IMG/VR virus record: IMGVR_UViG_3300045999_009044
Coordinates: 1-20,224 of that record
From: a virus
Strand: one strand, 5' to 3'
Length of the DNA stretch: 20,224 bases
A model generated the notes under the pieces. The model was not told the origin of the DNA, made no database searches, and saw only the letters and a list, made by a program, of their open reading frames with translations. The position numbers and the translations under genes were made by a program. Of this stretch, positions 1 through 5,364 are shown piece by piece (the first letter of the stretch is position 1; each line of letters starts with the position of its first letter).

Positions 1-18
1 AAATTTTATGAGATGTGA
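1..18 (+). CDS. 3' end of an upstream gene (partial)
   Basis: The first bases read in frame 1 as K-F-Y-E-M followed by TGA at 16-18. That stop shares its last base with the ATG at 18 in a TGATG overlap, the junction style used throughout this window. Only five codons are visible, so the product is unknown; the call rests on the junction. Confidence 0.35.
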   Translation, partial: KFYEM

Positions 19-665
19 TGTTTTCTCTATTAAAAAATAATATGGAATATTTTGACAAAGCGTATTGCATTAATTTAGATTCTCGGAAAGATCGTTGGGA
101 TGAATCTAAGGAAGAATTTGATCGGAATAACATAAATGTAGAACGAGTATCTGCATTTGATGGATCTAAATTAAATTTAAATTTTCCTCCAGAAATTAAA
201 GAAGGAGCAGTTGGATGCAGTTTTTCACATTTATATGTGATGAAAATGGCAAAGCAACTAAATTTAAGTAATTACTTAGTATTGGAAGATGATATAAAAT
301 TTGTGGATAATTTTATAGAAATTTTTCCACAAGTAATGAGTCAAGTTCCTTCTGACTGGGATATGTTATATCTTGGTGGGCAACATATTCATGGAAGAAA
401 TTTGAAAAAAATAACGGAAAATATATACAAATGTGAGTATACATTAACTACACATTCATTTGCAGTAAGAAATACTGTTTATGATCTTTTTATAGATAAA
501 TTAATGGATATAACAAAACCATGTGATGTCCACTTTGCTGAACAACATAGAAATATTAATGCTTATGTATGCATACCGCATTTAACTTGGCAAAAACAAG
601 GATATTCTGATGTTGAGAAACAGAATGTAAATTACGAATTTTTAAAATATCATAGGTATATGTAA
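18..665 (+). CDS. Glycosyltransferase family 25 protein, copy 1
   Basis: Probable sugar transferase of the LPS-biosynthesis GT25 family, 215 residues. The family pattern is visible in order: an N-terminal I-N-L-D followed by basic residues (18-26), A-F-D-G (46-49), a G-C-S-x-S-H block (66-71) and the L-E-D-D metal/nucleotide-sugar motif (89-92). Family members transfer sugars onto lipopolysaccharide or glycoprotein; the phage substrate is not visible. I chose ATG 18 because it overlaps a TGA in TGATG; a GTG at 15 and an ATG at 42 are alternatives. The stop overlaps the next gene's start (TAATG at 663-667), and the next gene is a second GT25, so the two are probably co-translated. The coding sequence is strongly AT-rich compared with the ferredoxin region downstream. 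Family confidence is high; the role in phage or host surface modification is inference. Confidence 0.85.
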   Translation: MFSLLKNNMEYFDKAYCINLDSRKDRWDESKEEFDRNNINVERVSAFDGSKLNLNFPPEIKEGAVGCSFSHLYVMKMAKQLNLSNYLVLEDDIKFVDNFIEIFPQVMSQVPSDWDMLYLGGQHIHGRNLKKITENIYKCEYTLTTHSFAVRNTVYDLFIDKLMDITKPCDVHFAEQHRNINAYVCIPHLTWQKQGYSDVEKQNVNYEFLKYHRYM

Positions 666-1471
666 TGGAATCTTTATTGGATAACATCATTGATAGTTCA
701 ACTGTTAAGAAGAAACTAAAAGGTATCGGACATTTTCTTTGGATTAATCTTGATACTGAAGTGAATAGACAAAATCATATGAACGCTCTATTTGATGAGT
801 ATGGAATAGAGAATACTAGAATATCTGCTATAGATGCTAGAGGGGATAATGATGTAAGTGATTTGCTATTGGGGAGATTTCCTTCGTTGCTAACTCAAGG
901 AGAACTTGGATGCACAATGTCTCATTTGAAAGCTATAAAATATTTTTATGAGCAAACAGACTTAGAATATATTATAATATGCGAAGATGATATTGTATTT
1001 GATACGGTTCCATATTGGCCTTTTACTTGGAAAGATTTTATGTCTAAAGTCCCTTATGATTGGGATGTTTTGCAATGCGCTATAACTAGCACTAAAAATT
1101 TACGAGCTAATTTACATCCTAGGTTAATTAATGATTTTTGTGCGGCTTTTTACGTGATAAGTAGACATCATGCTGCAAAAATAATTAAAAATCATATTCG
1201 GGGAGATAAATTTAAATTAGATCAAAATATTAAACCGAGAGCTGCATCTGAAGAGATTATATACAATTCTGGAAAAACATACTCATTACCATTGTTTACC
1301 TATAGATATGATTTTGATTCTGGAATTCATCAAGAGCATATAGAAATTTTTCATAAACAAAATGTTGAGGGTGTGTTGAATTTTTGGAAAACAAGACCAC
1401 CAGAACTTACAACTGAGTCTTTATTAGATTATGAATTTTATGAATTTTGGGAACCACTTATTGGTGAGTAA
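665..1471 (+). CDS. Glycosyltransferase family 25 protein, copy 2
   Basis: Second GT25-type glycosyltransferase, 268 residues, tandem with and distantly similar to copy 1. It shows W-I-N-L-D near residue 26, A-I-D-A (55-58), a G-C-T-M-S-H block (82-87) and the C-E-D-D motif (106-109). Like copy 1, it has W-D after the E-D-D region, as family members often do. Its ATG overlaps the copy 1 stop, so translation is probably coupled. The last ~50 residues are rich in aromatic and acidic residues and match no motif I know. A strong terminator lies 30 bp after the stop, closing this operon. The substrate cannot be read from sequence; sugar addition to lipopolysaccharide or to a virion glycoprotein are both possible. 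Confidence 0.85.
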   Translation: MESLLDNIIDSSTVKKKLKGIGHFLWINLDTEVNRQNHMNALFDEYGIENTRISAIDARGDNDVSDLLLGRFPSLLTQGELGCTMSHLKAIKYFYEQTDLEYIIICEDDIVFDTVPYWPFTWKDFMSKVPYDWDVLQCAITSTKNLRANLHPRLINDFCAAFYVISRHHAAKIIKNHIRGDKFKLDQNIKPRAASEEIIYNSGKTYSLPLFTYRYDFDSGIHQEHIEIFHKQNVEGVLNFWKTRPPELTTESLLDYEFYEFWEPLIGE

Positions 1472-1500
1472 ATCCTAACAAACTAAGTATAAATTACTAC

Positions 1501-1528
1501 GAAAGGGGCTTGACGCCCCTTTCTTTTT
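1501..1528 (+). terminator. Rho-independent terminator closing the GT25 operon
   Basis: Perfect 9-bp stem GAAAGGGGC (1501-1509) and GCCCCTTTC (1515-1523) with loop TTGAC (1510-1514), followed by five T (1524-1528). It sits 30 bp after the GT25 stop. Its loop also forms the -35 box of the promoter described next. Confidence 0.92.
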
Positions 1529-1538
1529 GCTATATAAT
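1510..1538 (+). promoter_or_regulatory. Sigma70-type promoter for the hli-petF cassette
   Basis: TTGACG (1510-1515), a 17-bp spacer and TATAAT (1533-1538) form a near-consensus sigma70 promoter. Expected transcription start is near 1545, about 20 bp before the hli ATG. The -35 box occupies the terminator loop plus the first base of its right arm. Sigma70-like promoters in T4-like cyanophages are generally read by unmodified host polymerase early in infection, so early expression is inferred. Confidence 0.8.
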
Positions 1539-1565
1539 TTTGTAATACTTCTTTACATAACTTAA

Positions 1566-1760
1566 ATGACTGTAACAACTAACGAATATGGGCAGCAAAA
1601 TATGTTTGCCAAAGAACCTACAATGTATTACGAAAATTATGGAATGCTAACTCCTAATGAAGTTAAGGAGAGAACTAATGGGCGCTGGGCAATGGTCGGT
1701 ATTGTTGCTGGTTTTATTTCTTATACTATCACTGGCAACTTCTTCTTCGGAATCTTCTGA
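1566..1760 (+). CDS. hli: High-light-inducible protein (HLIP), longer copy
   Basis: Single-helix chlorophyll a/b-binding-like protein, 64 residues, expected in the thylakoid membrane. The signature is E35-R-T-N38-G-R40-W-A-M-V-G followed by a hydrophobic helix (about 42-62). In the HLIP family the E, N and R residues bind chlorophyll and pair helices, and the proteins protect photosystem II from excess light. Cyanophages carry them to maintain photosynthesis during infection. The ~30-residue N-terminal extension is hydrophilic. Start ATG 1566 is the only sensible one; no strong Shine-Dalgarno is visible. It is the first gene after the promoter at 1510-1538. Confidence 0.95.
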   Translation: MTVTTNEYGQQNMFAKEPTMYYENYGMLTPNEVKERTNGRWAMVGIVAGFISYTITGNFFFGIF

Positions 1761-1773
1761 TAATTGATTGACA

Positions 1774-1860
1774 ATGACTTCACTTTTCCTTACAATAACA
1801 TCCGTTGCCTTCTTCGTATTGTTGGCAGCATCCGTAGAAAAACTTTGTGAGACTTATTAA
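1774..1860 (+). CDS. 28-residue single-helix membrane peptide
   Basis: Small ORF of 28 codons filling the space between hli and petF. It begins M-T-S-L-F-L and consists almost entirely of one hydrophobic helix (about residues 3-20), ending in a short polar tail V-E-K-L-C-E-T-Y. The stop TAA (1858-1860) overlaps the petF ATG (TAATG), which argues that it is translated and coupled to ferredoxin. I do not recognise the family. Size and topology resemble the tiny single-helix subunits of photosystems, cytochrome b6f and NDH-1, but no subunit-specific motif is visible, so that is only a suggestion. Confidence 0.55.
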   Translation: MTSLFLTITSVAFFVLLAASVEKLCETY

Positions 1861-2153
1861 TGGCTACCTTTAACGTTATCCTTCAATCCCCTGATGGATC
1901 CGAAACGACTATCCAATGTCCTGACGATCAATATATTCTCGACGCTGCTGAAGAAGCTGGCGTTGATCTACCTTCCAGTTGCCGTGCTGGTGCTTGCTCT
2001 GCTTGTGCTGGCAAACTGATTAGCGGCACTGTAGATAATGAGGAGCAATCATTCCTTGATGATGACCAGATTGCTGAAGGTTGGGTGCTCACCTGTGTGG
2101 CATATCCCACCAGCGATTGTGTGATTCTTACTCAACAGGAAGAAAACCTGTGA
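1860..2153 (+). CDS. petF: Plant-type [2Fe-2S] ferredoxin
   Basis: Soluble electron carrier of 97 residues, full length for the family. The cluster ligands are in canonical spacing: C41-x4-C46-x2-C49 and C79, in the contexts [11 protein letters not shown] and L-T-C-V-A-Y-P. Plant-type ferredoxins take electrons from photosystem I and pass them to ferredoxin-NADP reductase, bilin reductases or thioredoxin reductase. Phage copies are thought to redirect host reducing power, for example to phycobilin reductases or nucleotide synthesis. Translation is coupled on both sides: the start overlaps the 28-residue ORF and the stop overlaps the GTG of the next gene. Confidence 0.96.
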   Translation: MATFNVILQSPDGSETTIQCPDDQYILDAAEEAGVDLPSSCRAGACSACAGKLISGTVDNEEQSFLDDDQIAEGWVLTCVAYPTSDCVILTQQEENL

Positions 2154-2362
2154 GTTCTGGAATGCTAGGGCAATTCAACCTTGCCCTTCAAGAGTTGGTT
2201 GATAGCGGTGCCTGGGATCGAGATGTAGAACTAGAAGTTAAAATCGCAGGTACTCTTAAAAATGATAAGTTTATCGTTATTAAACCCACAAAACAAAAAA
2301 TGGTTTGTAATCCAAACCCAGAACTTAAACAACAACACCCCTATCAAGGAGAAAAGAAATGA
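2150..2362 (+). CDS. Conserved-looking hypothetical protein after petF
   Basis: Protein of 70 residues with no motif I recognise. It reads [10 protein letters not shown] at the start, has a predicted short helix and strands in the middle (V-E-L-E-V-K-I-A-G) and a basic, Pro/Gln-rich tail. I chose GTG 2150 because it overlaps the petF TGA and has an AGGAAG Shine-Dalgarno 6-7 nt upstream; ATG 2162 is the alternative. Longer readings start inside petF and are unlikely. Its stop overlaps the ATG of the second HLIP. Position suggests work with the ferredoxin or HLIP products, but nothing in the sequence shows it. Confidence 0.7.
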   Translation: MSSGMLGQFNLALQELVDSGAWDRDVELEVKIAGTLKNDKFIVIKPTKQKMVCNPNPELKQQHPYQGEKK

Positions 2363-2478
2363 ATAAAATTTTTACTGAAACTGCAGAGCGTTGGAATGGG
2401 CGACTGGCAATGATGGGATTTCTAGCTGCTGCTGGTTCATATCTCACCACTGGGCAAGTAATTCCAGGAATTTTCTGA
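2359..2478 (+). CDS. hli: Minimal high-light-inducible protein (HLIP), 39 residues
   Basis: Second HLIP, short enough to be missed by length-filtered gene finders. It carries the core signature E10-R-W-N13-G-R15-L-A-M-M-G-F followed by a hydrophobic helix and the ending T-G-Q-V-I-P-G-I-F. It is almost nothing but the chlorophyll-binding helix, with nine residues before the signature compared with ~34 in the 1566 copy. The ATG overlaps the upstream stop (ATGA) and the stop overlaps ATG 2478 in the peroxiredoxin frame (TGATG). Expected function is pigment binding and photoprotection in the thylakoid membrane, probably as a dimer, by analogy with the family. Confidence 0.9.
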   Translation: MNKIFTETAERWNGRLAMMGFLAAAGSYLTTGQVIPGIF

Positions 2479-2489
2479 TGGAGGTTTCT

Positions 2490-3017
2490 ATGCGTAGAGA
2501 AGGATACCAAATCCCTCAAGTGGAATTTGTGTTTCGTGAGAATGGCGAATTTGTAAATAGAACATCTTCGGAAATTTTTGATGGCAAACGTGTTGTTATC
2601 TTTAGTTTGCCTGGTGCTTTCACTCCTACTTGTAGTGCCTATCAGCTACCTGGATTTGAGGAGAAATATGACGACTTTATTGGTAGTGGCATCGATGCTA
2701 TTTACTGCATCTCTGTTAATGATGGGTTTGTAATGAATGCTTGGGCACAAGACCAAAACATCAAGAATGTCCAATTCATCCCTGATGGTAATGCACACTT
2801 CACACGATCAATGGGTCAACTAGTTCGTAAATCTAATCTTGGTTTTGGCGAACGTTCTTGGCGTTATGCTGCTGTTGTTGACAATAGTATGATTGAAAAA
2901 CTTTTTGAAGAACCTGGTAAGTGTGATAATGCAAAGGAAGATCCATATGGTGAAACTACTCCAGAGAAAGTTTTGGAATATGTAAAATCTACTGTTCGTG
3001 AAGTAGTTTCTGTTTGA
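2490..3017 (+). CDS. Peroxiredoxin, Prx5/type II-like
   Basis: Thiol peroxidase of 175 residues that reduces hydrogen peroxide or organic peroxides. The peroxidatic cysteine is C48 in the family motif P-G-A-F-T-P-T-C-S, and C73 (I-Y-C-I-S-V-N-D) sits where type II peroxiredoxins have their resolving cysteine. The following D-G-F-V-M-N-A-W block is also typical. ATG 2490 has a strong GGAGG (2480-2484) five bases upstream; ATG 2478, overlapping the hli stop, would add four residues. The electron donor is not shown; thioredoxin or glutaredoxin is usual. As last gene of the cassette before a terminator, it fits defence against photosynthetic oxidative stress during infection. Confidence 0.92.
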   Translation: MRREGYQIPQVEFVFRENGEFVNRTSSEIFDGKRVVIFSLPGAFTPTCSAYQLPGFEEKYDDFIGSGIDAIYCISVNDGFVMNAWAQDQNIKNVQFIPDGNAHFTRSMGQLVRKSNLGFGERSWRYAAVVDNSMIEKLFEEPGKCDNAKEDPYGETTPEKVLEYVKSTVREVVSV

Positions 3018-3040
3018 TAAAATAAATAACTTTATTCAAA

Positions 3041-3075
3041 CTCTGTTGCTAAATAAGCAGCAGAGTTTTTTTTTT
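3041..3075 (+). terminator. Rho-independent terminator after peroxiredoxin
   Basis: Stem ACTCTGTTGCT (3041-3051) with AGCAGCAGAGT (3057-3067), one G-T wobble and loop AAATA, followed by a run of T ending at 3075. It closes the photosynthesis/redox operon 23 bp after the peroxiredoxin stop. An ATAAATA motif lies just upstream at 3023-3029. Confidence 0.92.
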
Positions 3076-3080
3076 GTATT

Positions 3081-3245
3081 ATGCCAAGAGGACAATTAAC
3101 AAAAGATAATATTAAGTGTGACGTACTGAAAATAAAGGCAAATTTAGATAAGGAATGGATGAATAAATCTGGTTATGATCCAAAATGGTTAGCACATGAG
3201 TATCTTAATAAAGTTTTAGATAAGATAAATGAATATCGATATTGA
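3081..3245 (+). CDS. Small hypothetical protein (54 residues)
   Basis: ORF of 54 codons beginning M-P-R-G-Q-L-T-K-D-N-I-K five bases after the terminator T-run. It is charged, with a helical middle (about 14-25) and a second helix (about 33-50) containing W36, A-H-E-Y-L and K-V-L-D-K-I. No signal peptide, membrane segment or known motif. It resembles in style the short conserved proteins of T4-like cyanophages, but I cannot name a family. Confidence comes from composition and the tight fit between the terminator and the next gene. Confidence 0.7.
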   Translation: MPRGQLTKDNIKCDVLKIKANLDKEWMNKSGYDPKWLAHEYLNKVLDKINEYRY

Positions 3246-3277
3246 TAAATATTTTAGTTCCAATTGTGGAAGATAAT

Positions 3278-3949
3278 ATGACCCTAGATCTTCATAACTT
3301 TTTTAAGTATTATGATGATAAGAACCCCAACCATGTTGCAGCGGTTCAGTGGTTGGAGGATAATCTTCCTGAAAAATTTTTAGATGATTCTCAATCTGAT
3401 TGGGTAAGCATTTTTAGAACTTCTCCACCAGCACCTGCGGTTCTAGATGTTCCTTATTTTAATCAAGTAGATAATTATAGAGATGCACATAGAACTTGCA
3501 ACTCTTCATCATGTGCTATGTGCCTTGCTTTCCTTAAGCCAGGAAGTATTAAAGGTGATGACGAATATGTTAAGAAAGTATTCGCAATCGGTGATACAAC
3601 CGACCACGCGGTTCAGACAAAGGTTCTCGCTGGTTATGGGGTTAAGTCTCATTTTAGCTACAATCTTTCCTTTTCTGATATTGATAAGAGCCTTGATAGT
3701 GGGAAGCCCGTTGTTATTGGTATTCTCCACAGGGGATCTTTAACTAGTCCCACTGGTGGACACATGTGCGTAGTGATTGGTAAGACCCCAGACGGTAAGG
3801 GATATTATGTAAATGATCCATATGGTTCTTTAAATGATAATTATTCTGGTCCTGTGACTAACGGTAAGAAAACCATTTACACCAAAGCAGTTCTTAAGCA
3901 CCGTTGGTGTCCAGGAGGTAATGATGGCTGGGGAAGAATCTTCGACTAA
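3278..3949 (+). CDS. C39-like papain-fold cysteine peptidase with N-terminal paralogous module
   Basis: Protein of 223 residues in two parts. Residues 1-47 (L-H-N-F-F-K-Y-Y-D-D, A-V-Q-W-L-E-D-N-L-P, ending W-x-x-I-F-R) closely match residues 1-47 of the gene at 4048. Residues 55-223 look like a peptidase C39-type domain: V-P-Y-F-N-Q63, candidate nucleophile C74 in R-T-C-N-S-S-S, H162 in G-G-H-M-C-V-V-I-G and D180 in V-N-D-P-Y-G. The usual C-G-P-T around the nucleophile is replaced by C-N-S-S. Related domains cleave peptides or peptidoglycan cross-bridges, so a virion or lysis hydrolase is likely but the substrate is unknown. ATG 3278 is preferred over a TTG at 3242 because it matches the paralogue's start and has GGAAG upstream. 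Confidence 0.75.
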   Translation: MTLDLHNFFKYYDDKNPNHVAAVQWLEDNLPEKFLDDSQSDWVSIFRTSPPAPAVLDVPYFNQVDNYRDAHRTCNSSSCAMCLAFLKPGSIKGDDEYVKKVFAIGDTTDHAVQTKVLAGYGVKSHFSYNLSFSDIDKSLDSGKPVVIGILHRGSLTSPTGGHMCVVIGKTPDGKGYYVNDPYGSLNDNYSGPVTNGKKTIYTKAVLKHRWCPGGNDGWGRIFD

Positions 3950-4061
3950 TTTCAAAGCTAAGATGCTTAAAGTGATTAAGGATCTTACAAATAACGGAAA
4001 GCATAAGGAAGCAAACGAACTCTATCAAAAGTATTTCGGAGGAAACGATGGCAAGAGTTGA
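3924..4061 (+). CDS. Small charged hypothetical protein (45 residues)
   Basis: ORF of 45 codons that overlaps the end of the peptidase gene by 26 bp and the start of the next gene by 14 bp, filling the gap between them. It begins M-A-G-E-E-S and is a Lys/Asn-rich amphipathic helix (A-K-M-L-K-V-I-K-D-L, E-A-N-E-L-Y-Q-K-Y-F). A very strong AGGAGG (3913-3918) lies five bases before ATG 3924, which argues that it is translated. No family recognised; it could be a small regulator or partner of the two flanking hydrolases. Confidence 0.6.
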   Translation: MAGEESSTNFKAKMLKVIKDLTNNGKHKEANELYQKYFGGNDGKS

Positions 4062-4272
4062 TTTACATAACTTTTTCAAATTTTATGATGATAGGAATCC
4101 AAGCCACGTCAAAGCAGTACAGTGGTTGGAAGATAATCTTCCAAATGATGTGCTTGAAGATGACGCAGATTGGGCAGATATTTATAGAGGAAAATCTGGT
4201 GGTGGATTATCTTCTGCTGCAGCACCTGCTGGTGATGTTTGCCCTCACTGCGGAAAATCTCTGGGAAAGTAA
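4048..4272 (+). CDS. N-terminal module and CPxCG knuckle, 0-frame product of a probable frameshift gene
   Basis: 74 residues in the 0 frame. Residues 1-47 are a paralogue of the N-terminus of the C39-like peptidase (shared L-H-N-F-F-K, D-D-x-N-P-x-H-V, A-V-Q-W-L-E-D-N-L-P). A Gly/Ala/Ser linker follows (about 48-62), then C-P-H-C-G-K, which looks like half of a zinc ribbon. The frame stops at TAA 4270-4272 directly after the heptamer GGGAAAG (4263-4269), and the -1 frame continues into the lysozyme. ATG 4048 has GGAGG (4038-4042) five bases upstream. I read this as the 5' half of a gene making a short product and, by -1 frameshifting, a 244-residue module-lysozyme fusion. A plain frameshift mutation or two separate genes are the alternatives. 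Confidence 0.8.
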   Translation: MARVDLHNFFKFYDDRNPSHVKAVQWLEDNLPNDVLEDDADWADIYRGKSGGGLSSAAAPAGDVCPHCGKSLGK

Positions 4273-4306
4273 ATAGCGGCGGTGGTGCTTCTGCTCCTGC
4301 TGCCGC
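4263..4306 (+). promoter_or_regulatory. Probable -1 programmed ribosomal frameshift signal
   Basis: The heptamer G GGA AAG (4263-4269) has the X XXY YYZ form in the correct frame and is the same heptamer used for the phage lambda G-T tail frameshift. The 0-frame stop TAA follows immediately. After a 6-nt spacer (4270-4275), bases 4276-4285 pair with 4297-4306 in a hairpin of ten pairs, including three G-U wobbles, with an 11-nt loop. After the shift, reading resumes at GTA 4269 and runs open to 4781. All three parts of a canonical signal are present; frequency and function are inferred. Confidence 0.75.
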
Positions 4307-4781
4307 AAGTGGTGATGATGTCCCTATGATGGGCATTAAGTTAATTAAGGAATTTGAAGGATGTCATTTATCGGCATATCCTGATCCTTTAACTGGTGGA
4401 CTTCCAATCACGATTGGTTGGGGTTCTACCAGAAACAAGAATGGGCAACCATTTCAAATGGGTGATACAATCACTCAGCAAGAAGCAGATGATCTGCTAA
4501 TTAGTCAGTGTAAGAACCAGTTTCTTCCTGCCCTTCGTAAAATCCCACATTGGAATGAAATGTCAGATGGAAAAAGAGGCGCTCTGCTCAGCTTTGCTTA
4601 TAATCTTGGTGCCGGTTTTTACGGTGGTGATAACTTTAATACTATTACTAAACGCTTGAAGAATAAAGAATGGGACTTAGTTCCCGATGCACTATTCCTC
4701 TACCGCAATCCTGGTTCAAATGTAGAAGCAGGACTTGCTCGCAGAAGAAAGGCAGAAGGTGAAGCTTGGAAGAAAAATTAA
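4269..4781 (+). CDS. GH24 (T4-type) lysozyme/endolysin, -1 frame half of a fusion
   Basis: Muramidase-type endolysin that cleaves peptidoglycan glycan strands. From ATG 4326 the catalytic domain has 151 residues, with E11 in K-E-F-E-G, D20 in Y-P-D-P and T29 in T-I-G-W-G, the family's Glu-Asp-Thr arrangement. Later family blocks include A-L-L-S-F-A-Y-N-L-G and a terminal G-L-A-R-R-R-x-x-E. Upstream of ATG 4326 the same frame encodes a Gly/Ala/Ser linker (V-N-S-G-G-G-A-S-A-P) continuous with the frameshift site, and no good Shine-Dalgarno precedes ATG 4326. The simplest reading is translation from 4048 with a -1 shift, giving a 244-residue protein. A standalone lysozyme from ATG 4326 or 4329 remains possible. 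A likely membrane protein follows, as in lysis cassettes. Confidence 0.9.
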   Translation, partial: VNSGGGASAPAAASGDDVPMMGIKLIKEFEGCHLSAYPDPLTGGLPITIGWGSTRNKNGQPFQMGDTITQQEADDLLISQCKNQFLPALRKIPHWNEMSDGKRGALLSFAYNLGAGFYGGDNFNTITKRLKNKEWDLVPDALFLYRNPGSNVEAGLARRRKAEGEAWKKN

Positions 4782-4835
4782 CTTCACTTACCAACTAAAA
4801 TGGAAAACATTAAGGCTAAAAAAAGAGAGGCATGT

Positions 4836-5228
4836 ATGAATAGCGTGATTCGTGTTGCCATTCTTGGATGGGCTGCTGCTCTACTTACCGCAAGTTATGC
4901 TGGTATGCTCTCCAAGATGGACCCAACTTTTATCGCTACTGTTTTCACAGCATCTGCTGCTACCTTTGGTATTAATACCATGAAGAAAGGTGATGATGAC
5001 GATGATAAAAAAGCAGAACTAAAAAGAGAAGAATTTGTAGAAACACCTCCAAATCCTCCAACACCACCAGAACCAGTTTGGGAAGAACCAGTTCAAACAA
5101 GAACTGAAGAATTATCATTAGTTGATACTGGAAACTCTGAAACATCAGATTCTTCTCTTGAGGAAAGAGTAGAAGCACTTGAGGCAAAAGTCGATGAAGA
5201 AAAACCATTTCAAAGAGGAGATCTCTAA
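4836..5228 (+). CDS. Two-helix membrane protein, candidate holin
   Basis: 130 residues with two hydrophobic segments (about 4-23 and 29-48) separated by a short turn, then an acidic, Pro-rich tail (P-P-N-P-P-T-P-P-E-P) and a possible coiled coil near the C-terminus (L-E-E-R-V-E-A-L-E-A-K-V). Position directly after the lysozyme and the two-helix hairpin suggest a class II holin, but holins usually lack such a long soluble tail, so a structural or spanin-like membrane protein is possible. ATG 4836 has GAGAGG (4825-4830) five bases upstream; ATG 4800 would add twelve basic residues. The stop overlaps the next start (TAATG). Confidence 0.65.
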   Translation: MNSVIRVAILGWAAALLTASYAGMLSKMDPTFIATVFTASAATFGINTMKKGDDDDDKKAELKREEFVETPPNPPTPPEPVWEEPVQTRTEELSLVDTGNSETSDSSLEERVEALEAKVDEEKPFQRGDL

Positions 5229-5335
5229 TGTCAAAATCAGCAAACAAAGGTAAAAATGGATCTGCTGGAAATAAAAAGCAGAATCAAGGTAATGCGACTG
5301 CGAAAAAAGCAAAGAATGGCGGTAAGAAAAAGTGA
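5228..5335 (+). CDS. Very small lysine/asparagine/glycine-rich basic protein
   Basis: 35 residues, beginning M-S-K-S-A-N-K-G-K-N-G and ending G-G-K-K-K. About a third of the residues are Lys, most of the rest Asn, Gly, Ala and Gln, with no hydrophobic core, so it is probably disordered. Its ATG overlaps the upstream stop in TAATG, and GAGGAG (about 5215-5220) provides a Shine-Dalgarno. The composition suggests binding to nucleic acid or another polyanion. Function unknown. Confidence 0.6.
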   Translation: MSKSANKGKNGSAGNKKQNQGNATAKKAKNGGKKK

Positions 5336-5364
5336 TTTTGCTTGAAATTCTTATTGCGGGACAT

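Noticed and set aside
1928-2110. Antisense 60-residue ORF inside petF
   Set aside because: It is the shadow of a well-defined ferredoxin, with no motif or ribosome site of its own.
2391-2489. N-terminal extension of the peroxiredoxin to 2391
   Set aside because: This stretch is the second hli gene in another frame; the peroxiredoxin has good starts at 2478 and 2490.
3023-3029. ATAAATA before the peroxiredoxin terminator as a promoter
   Set aside because: A transcript started here would meet the terminator at once; kept only as a coincidence in AT-rich DNA.
4972-5247. Antisense 91-residue hydrophobic ORF opposite the candidate holin
   Set aside because: Its Leu-rich content is the complement of Glu/Lys-rich codons, and there is no supporting context.
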